Assembly (NCBI RefSeq): GCF_020085105.1
Contig: NC_058044.1
Location: forward strand, 29,777,206 to 29,841,205
Source of the DNA: Siniperca chuatsi
Lineage: Eukaryota > Chordata > Actinopteri > Centrarchiformes > Sinipercidae
DNA length: 64,000 nucleotides
Direction: 5' to 3'
Shown: positions 23,101-35,600 of the stretch, piece by piece
Position numbering within the stretch: position 1 is the first letter of the stretch
Layout of the letters: each line of letters starts with the position of its first letter
Program-made: the position numbers and the translations under genes
Notes under the pieces: generated by a model
What the model was told of the DNA's origin: nothing
What the model saw: only the letters and a program-made list of their open reading frames with translations
The model's database searches: none

Positions 23101-26100
23101 ACAATACAAATACAGTTATTACATATCAGGACAATTTTGACTTTTACTTTGCAGATTAGCATCATAGGTTAAAGTAATAACGATATTTAATGAACCATTT
23201 TTTCCGTTTTTTAGAGAGTGAGATCAGAGCCAGGCTTCAGAGCGCTTCTCCTCCAGCAAGTTGTGAGTACAACTCTTCATGGCCATAAATCCACATATCT
23301 GATCCTAAAGAATGTATTTATGCAGCAGTTGGATTTTTTTGTGCTCGTATGTACTGCGAGACTGTTGTAAAATGTAATCGTGAAATTTAATCAGTTTGAA
23401 TTTTAAGTAAATGACAACTGGAGACCGAGTGGTCATCCTGTTGCCTCTGCTGTGCAGGGACGGAGCTGGATGAAGTGAAGCGTCTACTGAGAGGAAACTG
23501 CTCCACCAGCACCAGCCCCACTCAGTCCCCTGACAACACGCTGCCCATCCCCAAGAAGGCCAGCGTGGAAACTAGGACCATGTCTGAGAGCTCCAGCACA
23601 GGTTCACCCAATCAGCTGTCTTGTCTGTTATCTTTAAGGATGATATTAAAATTCATACTCATCAACCAATCAATCAATCAATCAGCCAAACTTCATGTGT
23701 ATAGCACTTTTCATACAAACAAGATGTAGCACAAAGTACTTCACACAATAAAACAATTGAACAATTACCCCCCACACACACAAAGCAATAAATGAATAAA
23801 TGATTCAATAACAACAGCACTCAATACAACAGGAACTAACGAACTATCATAAATCTCATCAGTTCATCATGTGGTCTGAAAGGCTGTGATAAAGGAAATA
23901 AGACAGTACTGAATGAAATAGACTTGTTAATACCAGACATCATTGCAGGTTTGAGTGTTAGTTCTCTGTTTTTGGTCAGGAGAGTGTTTCATTTTTGCAA
24001 ATACTAATGGGGTTATCCCATACCACAGCAGTAACTGTTATTTTGTTTGTTTCTAAGTGTTGTTTCCTTTACGTACCGCAAGATGGAGTTGTAATCTATG
24101 ATTGTTCACAGTATATTTTCTGCATTTCCACATGCCCTTAATTTTTTTATTTTTCACTTGTCTGTCTACCATTTTTCTGTCTTTCCTACAAGACCACTAC
24201 GGCAGCATCTGGTCTGGAGGTGTAAGCAGTAGCTACAGTTACAGTACCAACCCCAACAACCTGTCCCCTACCTCCACCCTTTACCAGTCAGGTCAGTCAT
24301 ATCTGACCAGTGATAACATCAGTTAACTGTCAAAGGGTCATACCTTATCAAACAGTAAAGCTGTGTGCTTTTTCAAAAAGAAAAAAAAAGCATGTTTTGA
24401 TTTTACCAATACAATAGATATAAATAAAATTTTGTTTGTGCTGCTCAAAGCACTAAAAATGAAATTTGAAGTATCAACTTGCCTTTCTCAAAACCTCTGC
24501 ACATAAAATTCACAAATCTGCATGGCTACATACCACGGAGAAAACATGTCTTTGTGATTTGGGTGAACTGACCCTTTAAAGCCAAAGGAACCACTTTCTA
24601 AAAAGGCTTTATCAATGAACTTGAAGAGGTACACTCTCCATATACAGTATGTTCTGCTATAAATTAACCAGCGTAATTGTTGGGAGATATACCAATTCAA
24701 ATATACCAGCGAAAGCAGACATCAACAAAAAATGTATTGCACAGAATCTTTTATCGAATGCCTGCTGGAAAACTTTGTGTAGCAAAGGTTGTTTACAATA
24801 AGACATTTAATTGTTTATGGCAAATCAGTCCATCCAGTTAGCATCTTACTATTTACTGCGCCGTGATGGACCAATGAACATTAGACGTGACCTTAAGTCA
24901 TATATGTTGTTGACCCATGGTGTGAAAATGTATTTTTACCTGTTGTATGAGATGGTAGTTATAGGTGAACAGGACCTGAATATATGATGCAAGTTTTTAT
25001 TTTCTTTGCCAACTGTGATGGATGGACAAATACGACTCTGCTCTGTTCTGTCACGTACAGGGGGGGGTCAGAACAACCTGACACTCAGCTCTCCTTTCGT
25101 GAGCAGTGGACTATCTGCTAGCAGCACTGGTGAGCCTCTTCCTGTCATGTCACAGTCCACTGGGTTTTCACATCTTTAGCTTGGCACTGACAGTAGATCA
25201 CCATGTTGTTTTCCCCCCTCTGTCTCAGTTCCTGTGTATGGTGTTCAGAATAACCTGGCCAGTACCAGCCCCACTGTCCTCTCTCCCACTGGAACCAACA
25301 CACAAATAGGTAAAGCAGTGATGTACAGCCAAGACCAAACAACAGCCATGGATCTTACTACTGCAACAACAAAAAAGTTGCTAAATGAATAACCAAACAG
25401 ATTTCATAAGAGATGTTAGGAGTTCTATAAGCTTTAGTAGTATAACATTTTTTTGGGAATCATGAATTACGGTCTAAATGTGCGTGCTTGTCTCTTCATA
25501 GTTTATGGTGTGCAGAAAAATGTGTCTGGCCCTGGAATGAGCACAACCACAGGTGAGGCGTTATAGATATTTAGACAGACAGATTAATTGGTGTTGATTT
25601 GATTCACTCCCTGTGTCATTAGTGAAACGGAGTTTACCACTTTTGTTAGACAATACAAGCCCTTACAATATACATTCATCATAAAGTATAATATAAGTAC
25701 AGGTAAACAGAGAAAAGTAAATTATTAGAAATATATAAAATAAGAATAGAAATAATACATAGACATATGAAAGTGTTATCATTCAAGAAATTAATCTATA
25801 AATCATGACTATAATTGTCTTTTTAATGTTTCTTTGCACATGTAGATGTTAAAAATGTCTTACCCACATAGACATTATAGTTAAGTCCGTTTGTTAGAAA
25901 TACTTTATTATTTATTTACGTTACCACTTTATTACTAGATGCTAGTACACTCAGTAGGTCTTCGTTATATTTGAGTTTTTAATGTCATGTTGTTTGTTTC
26001 TCGCAGTGAGACCCAGCAGTCCCACTTATGACGAGGCCTCAGGCAAAGACTTTAAGTTTGTGCTGATAGAGAAGGAGAATGCACCTGTCAAGAAGGAGAG

Positions 26101-26593
26101 AGAGCGGCTGGTCATGACCAAAGACACAGGGAAGCAGTTCATGTCTGCTGCACCGGCTAGCACTTCTGGTAATATTAAACACTACTAAGTACTACTGCTC
26201 CAATACTGTTACTGTTTTACTACTAACACAGCTATTCTTCCCCACTGTCTCAACTACTTTTATTGCTACTGACATTTAAATATCACCAAATATGTATACT
26301 TTTTAATCATTTTCTATGTATGATTAGTGATAACGTAATATTGTAATTGTTCTGTCTTGTAGCTACCTACTCTGAGGACTCACTGAAGAGAGAGAAACAG
26401 AAGCTTTCATCCAGCACAATGGAGGAAGGAACAGATGCTAAATGTAGACTGATATACAACAAATCTTATTGGTTTTTCGATTCATCACATACATTATATT
26501 TCTTGTTCAGCATTTAATTATTTGCTGTTTCTTTTCTTTTTTTAAGCTGCACCCCTAAGAGTTGCCACAAAAGACAAAGCCACCTATGCAGGT

Positions 26594-26660
<67 letters not shown>

Positions 26661-29600
26661 TTTTCTCTTTTATTATAGTCTGTTGTATATGTAAGTTTAC
26701 AGTCAAATCCTGTCAGACCCCCACCAAAAACTTGATTCACAACAGAATTGCTAAAATAGGTCTTAGAAGATTACATAAGAAGAATTTTAAGAGTAGTAAA
26801 AGTATTTCATTTTATTTTTAATTGTTTTTTTAAATTGCCATTTTCACTTTTGGCATGATAATGTACAATAATATGTACAATAATATATTGTTTGGTATAC
26901 ATCTTAACCTGCTGATAAAGTTGGCAACACCTTTTGCTCTTCATTGCATTGTATTGTGTTGTATTGTATTTCTACAATGTGTTGAAAAATCAATTAGAGA
27001 AAGACAAGTGCAATGTTTAGAAATAAGTGGAAAGAAAGAGAAATAGTTTGACATTGTAGGAAATACGCTTATTCGCTTTTTTGCAGAGTTAGATGACAAG
27101 ATTGATACCATTCTGATGTCTGTATGCTAAATATGAAGCTACAGCCAGGAGGCAATTAGCTTAGCTTAGCTTAGACTGAAAACAGGAGGAAACAACTAAC
27201 CTGGCTCTGTCCAAAGGTAATAAACTCTGCCTACCAGCTATCAGCCTACCAGGTACCACCTCTAAAACTCAGTAATTAAAATGTTATATCTTTTTTGTTT
27301 AATGTGTACAAAAACTGAAGTGTAAAAACAACAATTTGCGGTTTTACGGGAGGTTATGGACCAGACTATTTCTTGACCCAGTGTAGTGACTTCTTCGTGT
27401 CTCGTCGTCACTGTGAAGTTGCCAGGCAACCAGGGCTTACTCCGGGAAGTAACTGCACCCAGCCAAGAAATAGTCTGGCACATAACCCCTCTGTCCAACC
27501 TCCATTTCCCCCCCTGTTTCCAGTCTCATGCTAAGCTAATCGCCTCCTTTTAGCATACAGATGTAAGAGTGGCATCGATCTTCTCATCCAACTCTGGGTG
27601 AGAAAACAAATAGCGTATTTCCCAAAATGTCCAACTATTCTTTTCAGAAAAATGTGGCAAGTTAGCAAACATTTAAGAGCTATAATAACTATGAACAATA
27701 AGAGACTTCGCTCAAAAATATGTTGATGCATATAAACGTCTCCTTATTCATTCTCAACAAGTAGTAAAGCCTTAGTAAATAAACAGAACATTAGAGGCTT
27801 TTTCATTAGATGCACCTGTAATGCATCCAGTCCAGTTGTTACTGTCTTGGGAGAAAAAATACAAACAGGACAGAAGAAGGTGAACCTGTCTTTCAACTTT
27901 TTTGTTTCTCAGAGATCCGTGAAGATGAATCAGGCTTTGGCTTCTGTTCCTGCTGCAGCTGGTGGAAGTGGCTGCTCGGCCTCCTACTCAGCCTGCTCCT
28001 CCTCCTCGGCGTCCTCTTTGGACTCATCGCTTTGGGTAAGACAGTAACCCCCCCCCCCCATGTATTCTCTTGCAGCATGTTATTTACCTGGAAGGTGATC
28101 TGAACATGTCCATCATCTTCTCTCTGGCCTCACAGGTGAAGAAGTGAAACGCCTCAAGAACCGTGTTGATGCTCTCGAAGCCATTACTGGCACTGTGTCA
28201 GCCAGGTCCAGCCGCTTGTCGGCCTCCTCAGGCATCAACATCATCGACCCGCTGGACTCGTCATACATCGACAGGAGTTCTTCTGGTTCCACTTTGACCC
28301 GCTCTGACAATGGGATCAACCTGGGGGCTGCTGGGCCAGGGGGAGGTGCAGGGAGCGGACCAAGACAGGACAGTGCTGACCTGCAGAGAGCCGTTCAGCA
28401 ACTGGTCAGGGCAGAACTCCGCTCGGATGCTGTAAGAGGTATGGAAATATAACACACTGATCAGTTATCTTCACATAAGCTCATAAATCAACTCATCTGT
28501 CAACGTGGTGGACATTTGAATGGGATTGATCCTACCTTTTTTCTATTTTTAGAAGCACTTGCATACGCACTAAAAGGGGAGAGAGGAGATCCAGGACCTA
28601 AAGGCATGTTTGCACAAATCAAACAATCATTTGGAAATTGATATTTTGCTGATATCCATCATAAGGCTGGCTGTTTCTTTACAGGTGATCCAGGGCCTCT
28701 AGGACACAAAGGTGAGGAATTGTCCTGCATGTCTATATGTATTCAAAATTTTATGAATATCAAACCTCAGCAGTGTGTGATTTAAGAGTCAAGATCTATA
28801 AACAGCAACCGACGGCTATAAATTGGTCTTTTGCAGGTGATAGCGGCTTTCCTGGCCTGCCAGGTAAGACTGAGCAAATGTGTTGTAGCTTTTTCCCTCC
28901 CACAGAGGTGACACACTCACTGCCTCCTCCTTCTCCACTCATACATCTTTTTTCTTTAGGTCCTCCTGGGCAGATGGGTCACCCAGGATTGGATGCACCA
29001 AGGGGACCAAAGGGAAGTACAGGTAGAGTTAAGTTTAGATCATTTTCATTGTTCTTTGAGTAGGATGAGTAGACACTAGGAAAAAGAAAACGTGGGCTGA
29101 GTCTCTCCTCCTTTCTGAACAGGTGAACCAGGTCCTGAGGGACCACCAGGCCAGAGGGGCCGGGAGGGACCGATGGGCCCCCGCGGAGAGGCTGGACCAC
29201 CAGGTTTTGGAGAGAAAGGAGACAAAGGTGGAAAATGTTTTTATCTCACCCATGTTGAAAAATGAAAAGTTATTCGCTGAGGTGTTCAGGCTTTGATAAT
29301 GAAACTTGGTTTTGACAGGATCTCAAGGTGAGCCGGGTCCTGCTGGTGCTGCTGGACCTGTGGGGCTGAAAGGTAAAGTCAAAGGTCATGATGCCATTAT
29401 AGGTCAGATCAGATAACATTTAAAGAACGATACCAGAGTTTTGCATGTTTAGCCCATTTACAAACCACTTAAACTTCACATCACTAACGAAACTTTGACA
29501 TAAATAAAAATGTTCCTTTTTAAAACAAGTTGCTCAAGTGTCTCAAGAAAATTGATTTTCACTAATATACTTTATGAAAACCATTGTGAGGTTGGGAAAA

Positions 29601-32600
29601 CACATGAGAATCAGTAATCTATTAAGGTACATTTGATTTTTAGTAAAGGGGATTTTAATAATGCCAATAATCAGCAGCCAGTATGTTTTCTTCCCTGTTT
29701 GATTTAGGTGCCATGGGAGAGCAGGGTGCCTCAGGAAGCCCTGGTAAAGACTCCAGTCCATATGATTTTCATTTCATTTTATCTGTTCTTTGGTCTTGAT
29801 TGGCAGTCGTGTATTCAATCTGTTATCTTTGCCTGCAGGTGCTCCAGGTCTAAAGGGTTTCCAGGGTGAAGCAGGAGCTCCAGGAGCAAAAGGTACGTTT
29901 TTGGCTTTATCTTATTTTCATTTTCATGACCCACATATAAACTAGAATACACAGTCTTGTAGAAATTGGTTAAAAAAAAAAAAAAAGTGTGGTTAGAGCA
30001 AACCAAGACCTTTGCAGAACACTGATTGATAAGTTAACTACAGTGTTATAAGTAAGGATAACTTTCATCAATTTAGACCAACTTTCTCGTTGCTCCGTTG
30101 ACACTTTTTGTTGTTTTATTGCAGGTGATCGAGGAACACCAGGGCTACCAGGAACCAAAGGAGACCAGGGAGAGAGGGGACCACGTGGACCAGCAGGTGT
30201 GTCCCAGAATAACTTATGCAAACAATGAATAATAACACAGTTCCTATCACAGCAGCTATTGAAGTTAAAAGTGGTAAAGATGCCTCTATACTTATTTTCC
30301 AAACGGTCTATTCAAATAACACAGAACCCAAACACAATTTGTGTTTTTTGCATAATGTACTTAAAACTAAATGCCACTCATAAACATGAGTTTCCAAAGC
30401 TGCAAGACAAATAAAAAATATTTACTGTGTATTTTTGAAAGCCTTAAATGATGTTAACCATGTGAACTTTTACATGTGTCAACAAAATATACAGTACAAA
30501 CTGGTTAGATGCTGACTGGCATAAACAAGGACTGATGGCATCAGTATTAAAACAAGTATATGTAACTTTTAAAAGAACAATGAGCAAATCCATTCTCTTA
30601 CTAATGAAGAGTTAAATTCATAAGCAGAAAAATGCACCCTTGTTCATTGCAATACTTTCAAAGGTTTTGCTGCTATGGTCTCACTTGGTCTGGTATGACC
30701 AGTAGCTTTTGGTGGCTAATGTTAGCTAACTTTAGACTGTGTTAGCAAACTCTATTCTGTGTAACTCACCTTACTCAGTCACTCTGTGACTCTTCTCTAC
30801 TTGTGCTACTGTTACAATATGTTTTAGCATTCACTGTTATATTCACTGTAATTAGCAAATGGAAGAACAACAGTGAACGGTAGCAACAGTGACCACCGTT
30901 CAGCAAAAGTTAAGCTGTTTTAAGTATTGTGGTGACCTGGAAATATCACATAAATATGTTTGGAGGAGGATTTTCAATGACATGTCCCTGACCTGTTGGC
31001 TCTTTTTGAAAATGAGGCTACTCTTAACTGTAAATAACTGTAGGTGTATCTTTAAGGCAAACATATTCACAGATCCCCAAATAGTGAATTTAAACACCAA
31101 AAAAGGTCATTAAAAATAACCTAAAATTCAGTATTTGTGTAATTGTATTCTGTTAAATGTATAATAAGAATGGGTTAGTGTTAGTAAGTTGCATTTATTT
31201 TTTGATTTTGATGGTTCCTGTTTTCATGATTAAAGGTGAACCAGGACATCCTGGAACACAAGGCCCTGCTGGACCAAAGGGATCTAAAGGAAGTGCAGGT
31301 GAGGAGAAGGCTTCACAATAATAGTAATAGAAAATATGACATTCCATTAATAAGATGTCAAGACTGGAGAGGGATATAATGAGGACTGCATCATATCTCC
31401 AGACAACTGAGTTTACTCTAATGGTGCCCTAAAAGAGTTACATGCTTCGATAATTACTGACATGGTAATTTTAGTTGCTTAAATTGAAATGTGTGCTGTG
31501 AGCATGCAAGAGTGCTATAAGATGGATGGATTTGTCATTAATAAGGACAAGTCAGTGACATTTAGCAATTATTTAGCAAAGAAGCTACAAAGAGATAAAA
31601 AGTACAGAAGAATTTTCAGTGATTGAGCAGATAGGGGTTTAATGATGCTACAACACTGACAGATCATGTGTCTGTTCATTTAGAAATGTGTTGTAGCTAC
31701 AGAGATCAGACATGCAACCTTTCTTGTTTGTTTGGAACAACAATTGTGACATTTTTCTGCAGTACCGCCAAAGAGCGATCAGAACAGATTTATCACGGTT
31801 GTTGTTTCAGTAAAGATTGTTGTGTAAAATAGTCTCTCTGTATGAACTGCAGGTGACACAGGTTCGATGGGACTTCCTGGTGTGAGAGGACCACCAGGGC
31901 TTCCTGGAGATGTTGGTCCCCCAGGTACCACATCACTGTCCAATTATGGCAGCATACATAATCAATTGTGTTTATCAAATATTGCCTGAGGAATTTCAGG
32001 TAGTTTACATTTAATTAATTGTATTGAAAAGAAAACCATCTTTCCTACGCCTCACAAAGAAATTGTTTTTTCCCCAGGTCCCCCTGGGCTTCAAGGACCC
32101 CCAGGTATGAGAATATATACCTATATATCAAACGGTATTCTTTTACTCTCCTTACAGATTAGATTTTGTATATTTTAATATTTTTTTTCTGATCCATTGC
32201 CACAGGTATTGCTGGAAATCCAGGACAGCCTGGTGGTAAAGGTAATGCCTCATTTCCTTTCTAATGAAAGTCAAAAAATGTCCACATCTACTGCAGACTG
32301 CCACAGAAGGCACTGGATGCAAAAATAAAAAAGTGCCAATGAAAAGAAATCAAAGCGTCTGTACATCTCCATTACCACTCAGTTTACTGTCTAAGCTTTT
32401 GGTTGACCTTCTTCAGGGTATGAGATGTACCAAATGTACAAAAATCAAATAGATTCCCACAAGGGGAGGAGTCAACAACTTAGTTAGCACACCTGAGGTG
32501 ATAGAAGTTTGTTATTGTTCAGCATACTCAAGATCATTACATTATATGGTGAAACCATGCAAACACACAAAAAGAGAAAGAGTCCAGCATGCTAGTGATG

Positions 32601-35600
32601 CTGTGAGGCTACTTACGCACAGTGTTGCTAAGGTCAACTAACAAGCTCACTAAGAAAATGTTAACAAATTTTGCATGTTAGCGTGCTAATATTTTCTAAT
32701 TAGCACTCAACACAGTATAGCTGAGGCTGATGGGAATTTCATTACTTCTGCAGGTATTTGGTCATAAACCAAAGTACTGGAAAAAATGTTGACCTGTTTA
32801 TGGCTCTAGATGGAAATCAGAGAAACACCAAAGTTATCCTCTCGGGACCATAAATGTCTGGACAAAATTTGATGAAAATCTATCCAAAAATGTTGAGATG
32901 TTTCAGTCTGGACTCTGGACCAAAGGGGTGAGCAACTGATTTACCAACTGACATTGCTATCACTTGAGCCATCGCTAGCTTACATACACACTTTACTTCA
33001 CATATGTGTATGTGAGAGCTACATTAGAATAACTAGCGTTAATGCTAGTTATGTAAATGGGAGTAAATCTTTTTTACCAAAGTTCTCCAAAACTAAGAAT
33101 TTAATGTTTACCATCATTTTTTAATTAAGGCTTTAAAACAGTAGTGTTATGATTTGATACTGAAACTCTCCAATAAAGGAAATGCTAAAGAGGTTTTTTC
33201 AAAGGCCAATATAACAACTGATATACATGTATGTCTATAATGTATAGCTTCATTATGTAATCTAACATTGTCTTTCAGGTGAACCAGGATTACCTGGTAA
33301 AGTCATCGCTCCAAGTAAGAACAGCAACACTTGTTGTACTAATTACCCATGGACAAGCAGAGTGTACTGTGCATTCGTTTGTAAACCATAGAAAAACAAA
33401 TGTCATGTAAAGTGCAACTGGTGTTTGTCTCTCCCATTTTGTTTCTAGTTGGCTCCGATACTGTGGCCATCCCCGGACCTCCAGGGCCCACTGGGCCTCC
33501 AGGTCCTTCTGGACTCCCTGGTCTGTCTGGTCCCATTGGCCCTGCTGGTATCCCAGGACAACCTGGTAAATCCAAACTCCTGACTTATGTTAAGCATTTG
33601 AGATGGATCAACTGGATTTAAGGATTGTTGATACATATTGAACACACTGTTGTTTCTGTGATGGTACATTGACATAATTATTTAGGTTCTAAGGGAGAGC
33701 GAGGAGAGAAAGGAGAAAAGGGAGAGCAAGGAAAACCTGGTGAGCTTGGTATCAGTGTCACGAGTTCAGAAACTTTCAGTGCCACCCGAACAGACAGTGA
33801 GTACCTCTCAATTTCATTCATATTCATTACTTTGGCACCATCTGATGGTAGTATCAAGAATGACACTGGAATATACAGTAATGCACACTGCTACATCCTC
33901 TTTGTTTTAATTTCTAACAGAACATTCCTCAGTGGCTGGACCTCCTGGCCCACCAGGACCTCCAGGGCCTCCTGGAGCACCTGGTCATCAAGGTCCTCCT
34001 GGTATGTTTAAAGCTATTTGTAAGATAACAATTGGGACAGTGGCTTAGATCAAACAAATGATTATTCAAATGCTGCTGTCGCTCTTCTTTAGGTGAGACT
34101 AAACAAGGTCCTCCAGGGCGCATAGGCTCTCCGGGAGAGCCAGATAAACAAGTAACTTGCAATACAGACAGACAGATAGATAAATCATCAGCATACAGGA
34201 CGATTTAAGCAGTGTCGGGATAAAAAGTAATATTTCTCTTTCTTATTTTAAATTGATCTGTAACTGCGTTGCTGTCCTCACAGGTGTTGGTTTACCTGGA
34301 CCTCCAGGAGAGAAAGGAGAACCTGGCAGCTTTGTGCCCACATCAGGTTGGTCAAAGAAATCTAATTTCAGATCTACTGTAGGTCGACAACTGGACATAA
34401 TCAGCCTTTACAGCCTTTGCTTGGCATTTTAATGCATTTTTCCTGTTTTGTCTTAGAAACCTTTTTTGCTGGACCACCAGGACCTCCAGGACCCCCAGGT
34501 CCACAAGGTTCAGCAGGTAGGTTTGACAAATTAGATGCCTCTGATGCCTTTGTGTCTGTTACAAAATCTACGGTACTAATTAGTGAAAGTGGCAGGTCTC
34601 ACGTCAAAATATGAATTAGGATATTTCTTTAAAATTGTGTAGAACCTCTTGTTCACAGAAATATTCTTTCATCTTATCATTCATTTGCCTTAGGTAACCA
34701 AGGACCCCAAGGGTACCAAGGTGAAAAAATTGCAAACCACTGCATGCATCATAGTGCTTAGAAACTACAGGCTTTTAAAACAGACACATCTCTGTTTTAA
34801 TTTAATGACGATTGTTTCAGGGGAACCAGGTCAACCGGGTCTTCCAGGAAGTCCAGGAGAACCAGGTGTTGGTATGTCAACAAATTTAAGATGAGATGAA
34901 TTTTTATAAAATTTATTATAAAGAAGATTTAATTTATCTAGAAAGATTTTGGGGCCTTCATCTGCAGGTGGGGTTTGCTCAGTTTCTATGGAGATATTTC
35001 TAGGGTCAGTAATGAACCGCCAAGCTTTTATCATATGTTTTCACGATAGGTTTCCCAGGTCAGCCTGGACCTAGGGGGCCAGAGGGGCCACGAGGACCTA
35101 AAGGTAAATTCAGTAATCTGTTTTGCGTGACCTTCAAATTCCCTCTTACAGACCTGTTACAAAGCTTCATCTTTTGTTCATGTCTTATTACACAAGATGT
35201 TGCCATACTGAATGGTTATACACAGACCCTTTCTATCTATGCTGTCTCCTTGAATTTTATTTCTTTTATTAAGAAGTCAGAAAACACTGGCGTTTGTGTC
35301 TCATACTAGTTACGTGTTCCTTGCAGGCGATGCGGGAGTCCCAGGGGTCTCCATTGGTAAGACCACCTATATATCATATTAAATCATGTACTACGACAGT
35401 GTCCTAATCGTAGTCTTCACTAACGCCTTGGTTTTAGAAGCTCTACGAGGTTGTCAGTGAGCTACTATGGCTGACAAATACACTAAGACACCTGTCAATC
35501 ATGCAAACATGCCGTGAAAGAGGTTTATTTTCATTAAGCAATTTTTGATCACTAGGGGTAGCTATCAGTGAGAGCTGGAGGGACTCAACCATATTGAAAT

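Larger units (their letters stand above)
20129..26591 (+). other. col17a1: col17a1 exons for the cytoplasmic domain
   Basis: Coding exons: 20129-20192 (exon begins 20119), 22185-22667, 22811-22864, 23006-23053, 23215-23262, 23458-23601, 24193-24291, 25061-25129, 25229-25309, 25502-25552, 26007-26168, 26363-26443, 26547-26591. The 483-nt second exon is nearly all Gly, Ser and Ala with a basic end (KERKRMTT) and barely resembles the human N-terminus. Later exons align well with human. Three short exons (25061, 25229, 25502) carry a repeated [12 protein letters not shown] motif, as in the human FGVPNNM / FGMQNNL / YGVKKNM series. 26007-26168 encodes the conserved [17 protein letters not shown] block. 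Confidence 0.9.
28553..35356 (+). other. col17a1: col17a1 exons for the long collagenous domain (COL15-like)
   Basis: Exons: 28553-28603, 28685-28711, 28837-28863, 28960-29022, 29123-29227, 29319-29372, 29708-29743, 29839-29892, 30125-30196, 31236-31298, 31853-31924, 32078-32104, 32206-32241, 33279-33314, 33449-33565, 33686-33796, 33921-34001, 34093-34143, 34284-34346, 34457-34516, 34694-34720, 34821-34871, 35050-35103, 35327-35356. Most are multiples of 9 nt (27, 36, 54, 63, 72), the usual collagen unit, and encode Gly-X-Y with few breaks. [19 protein letters not shown] opens the helix. The donors after 28603 (GC) and 34143 (AT) are non-standard; both are placed by phase and by unbroken Gly-X-Y across the junction. 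Confidence 0.9.

Noticed and set aside
34144..34152. Using the GTAACT donor at 34152 for the col17a1 exon 34093-34143
   Set aside because: It adds 8 nt and shifts the frame, destroying Gly-X-Y downstream. The break at 34143 restores perfect triplets.
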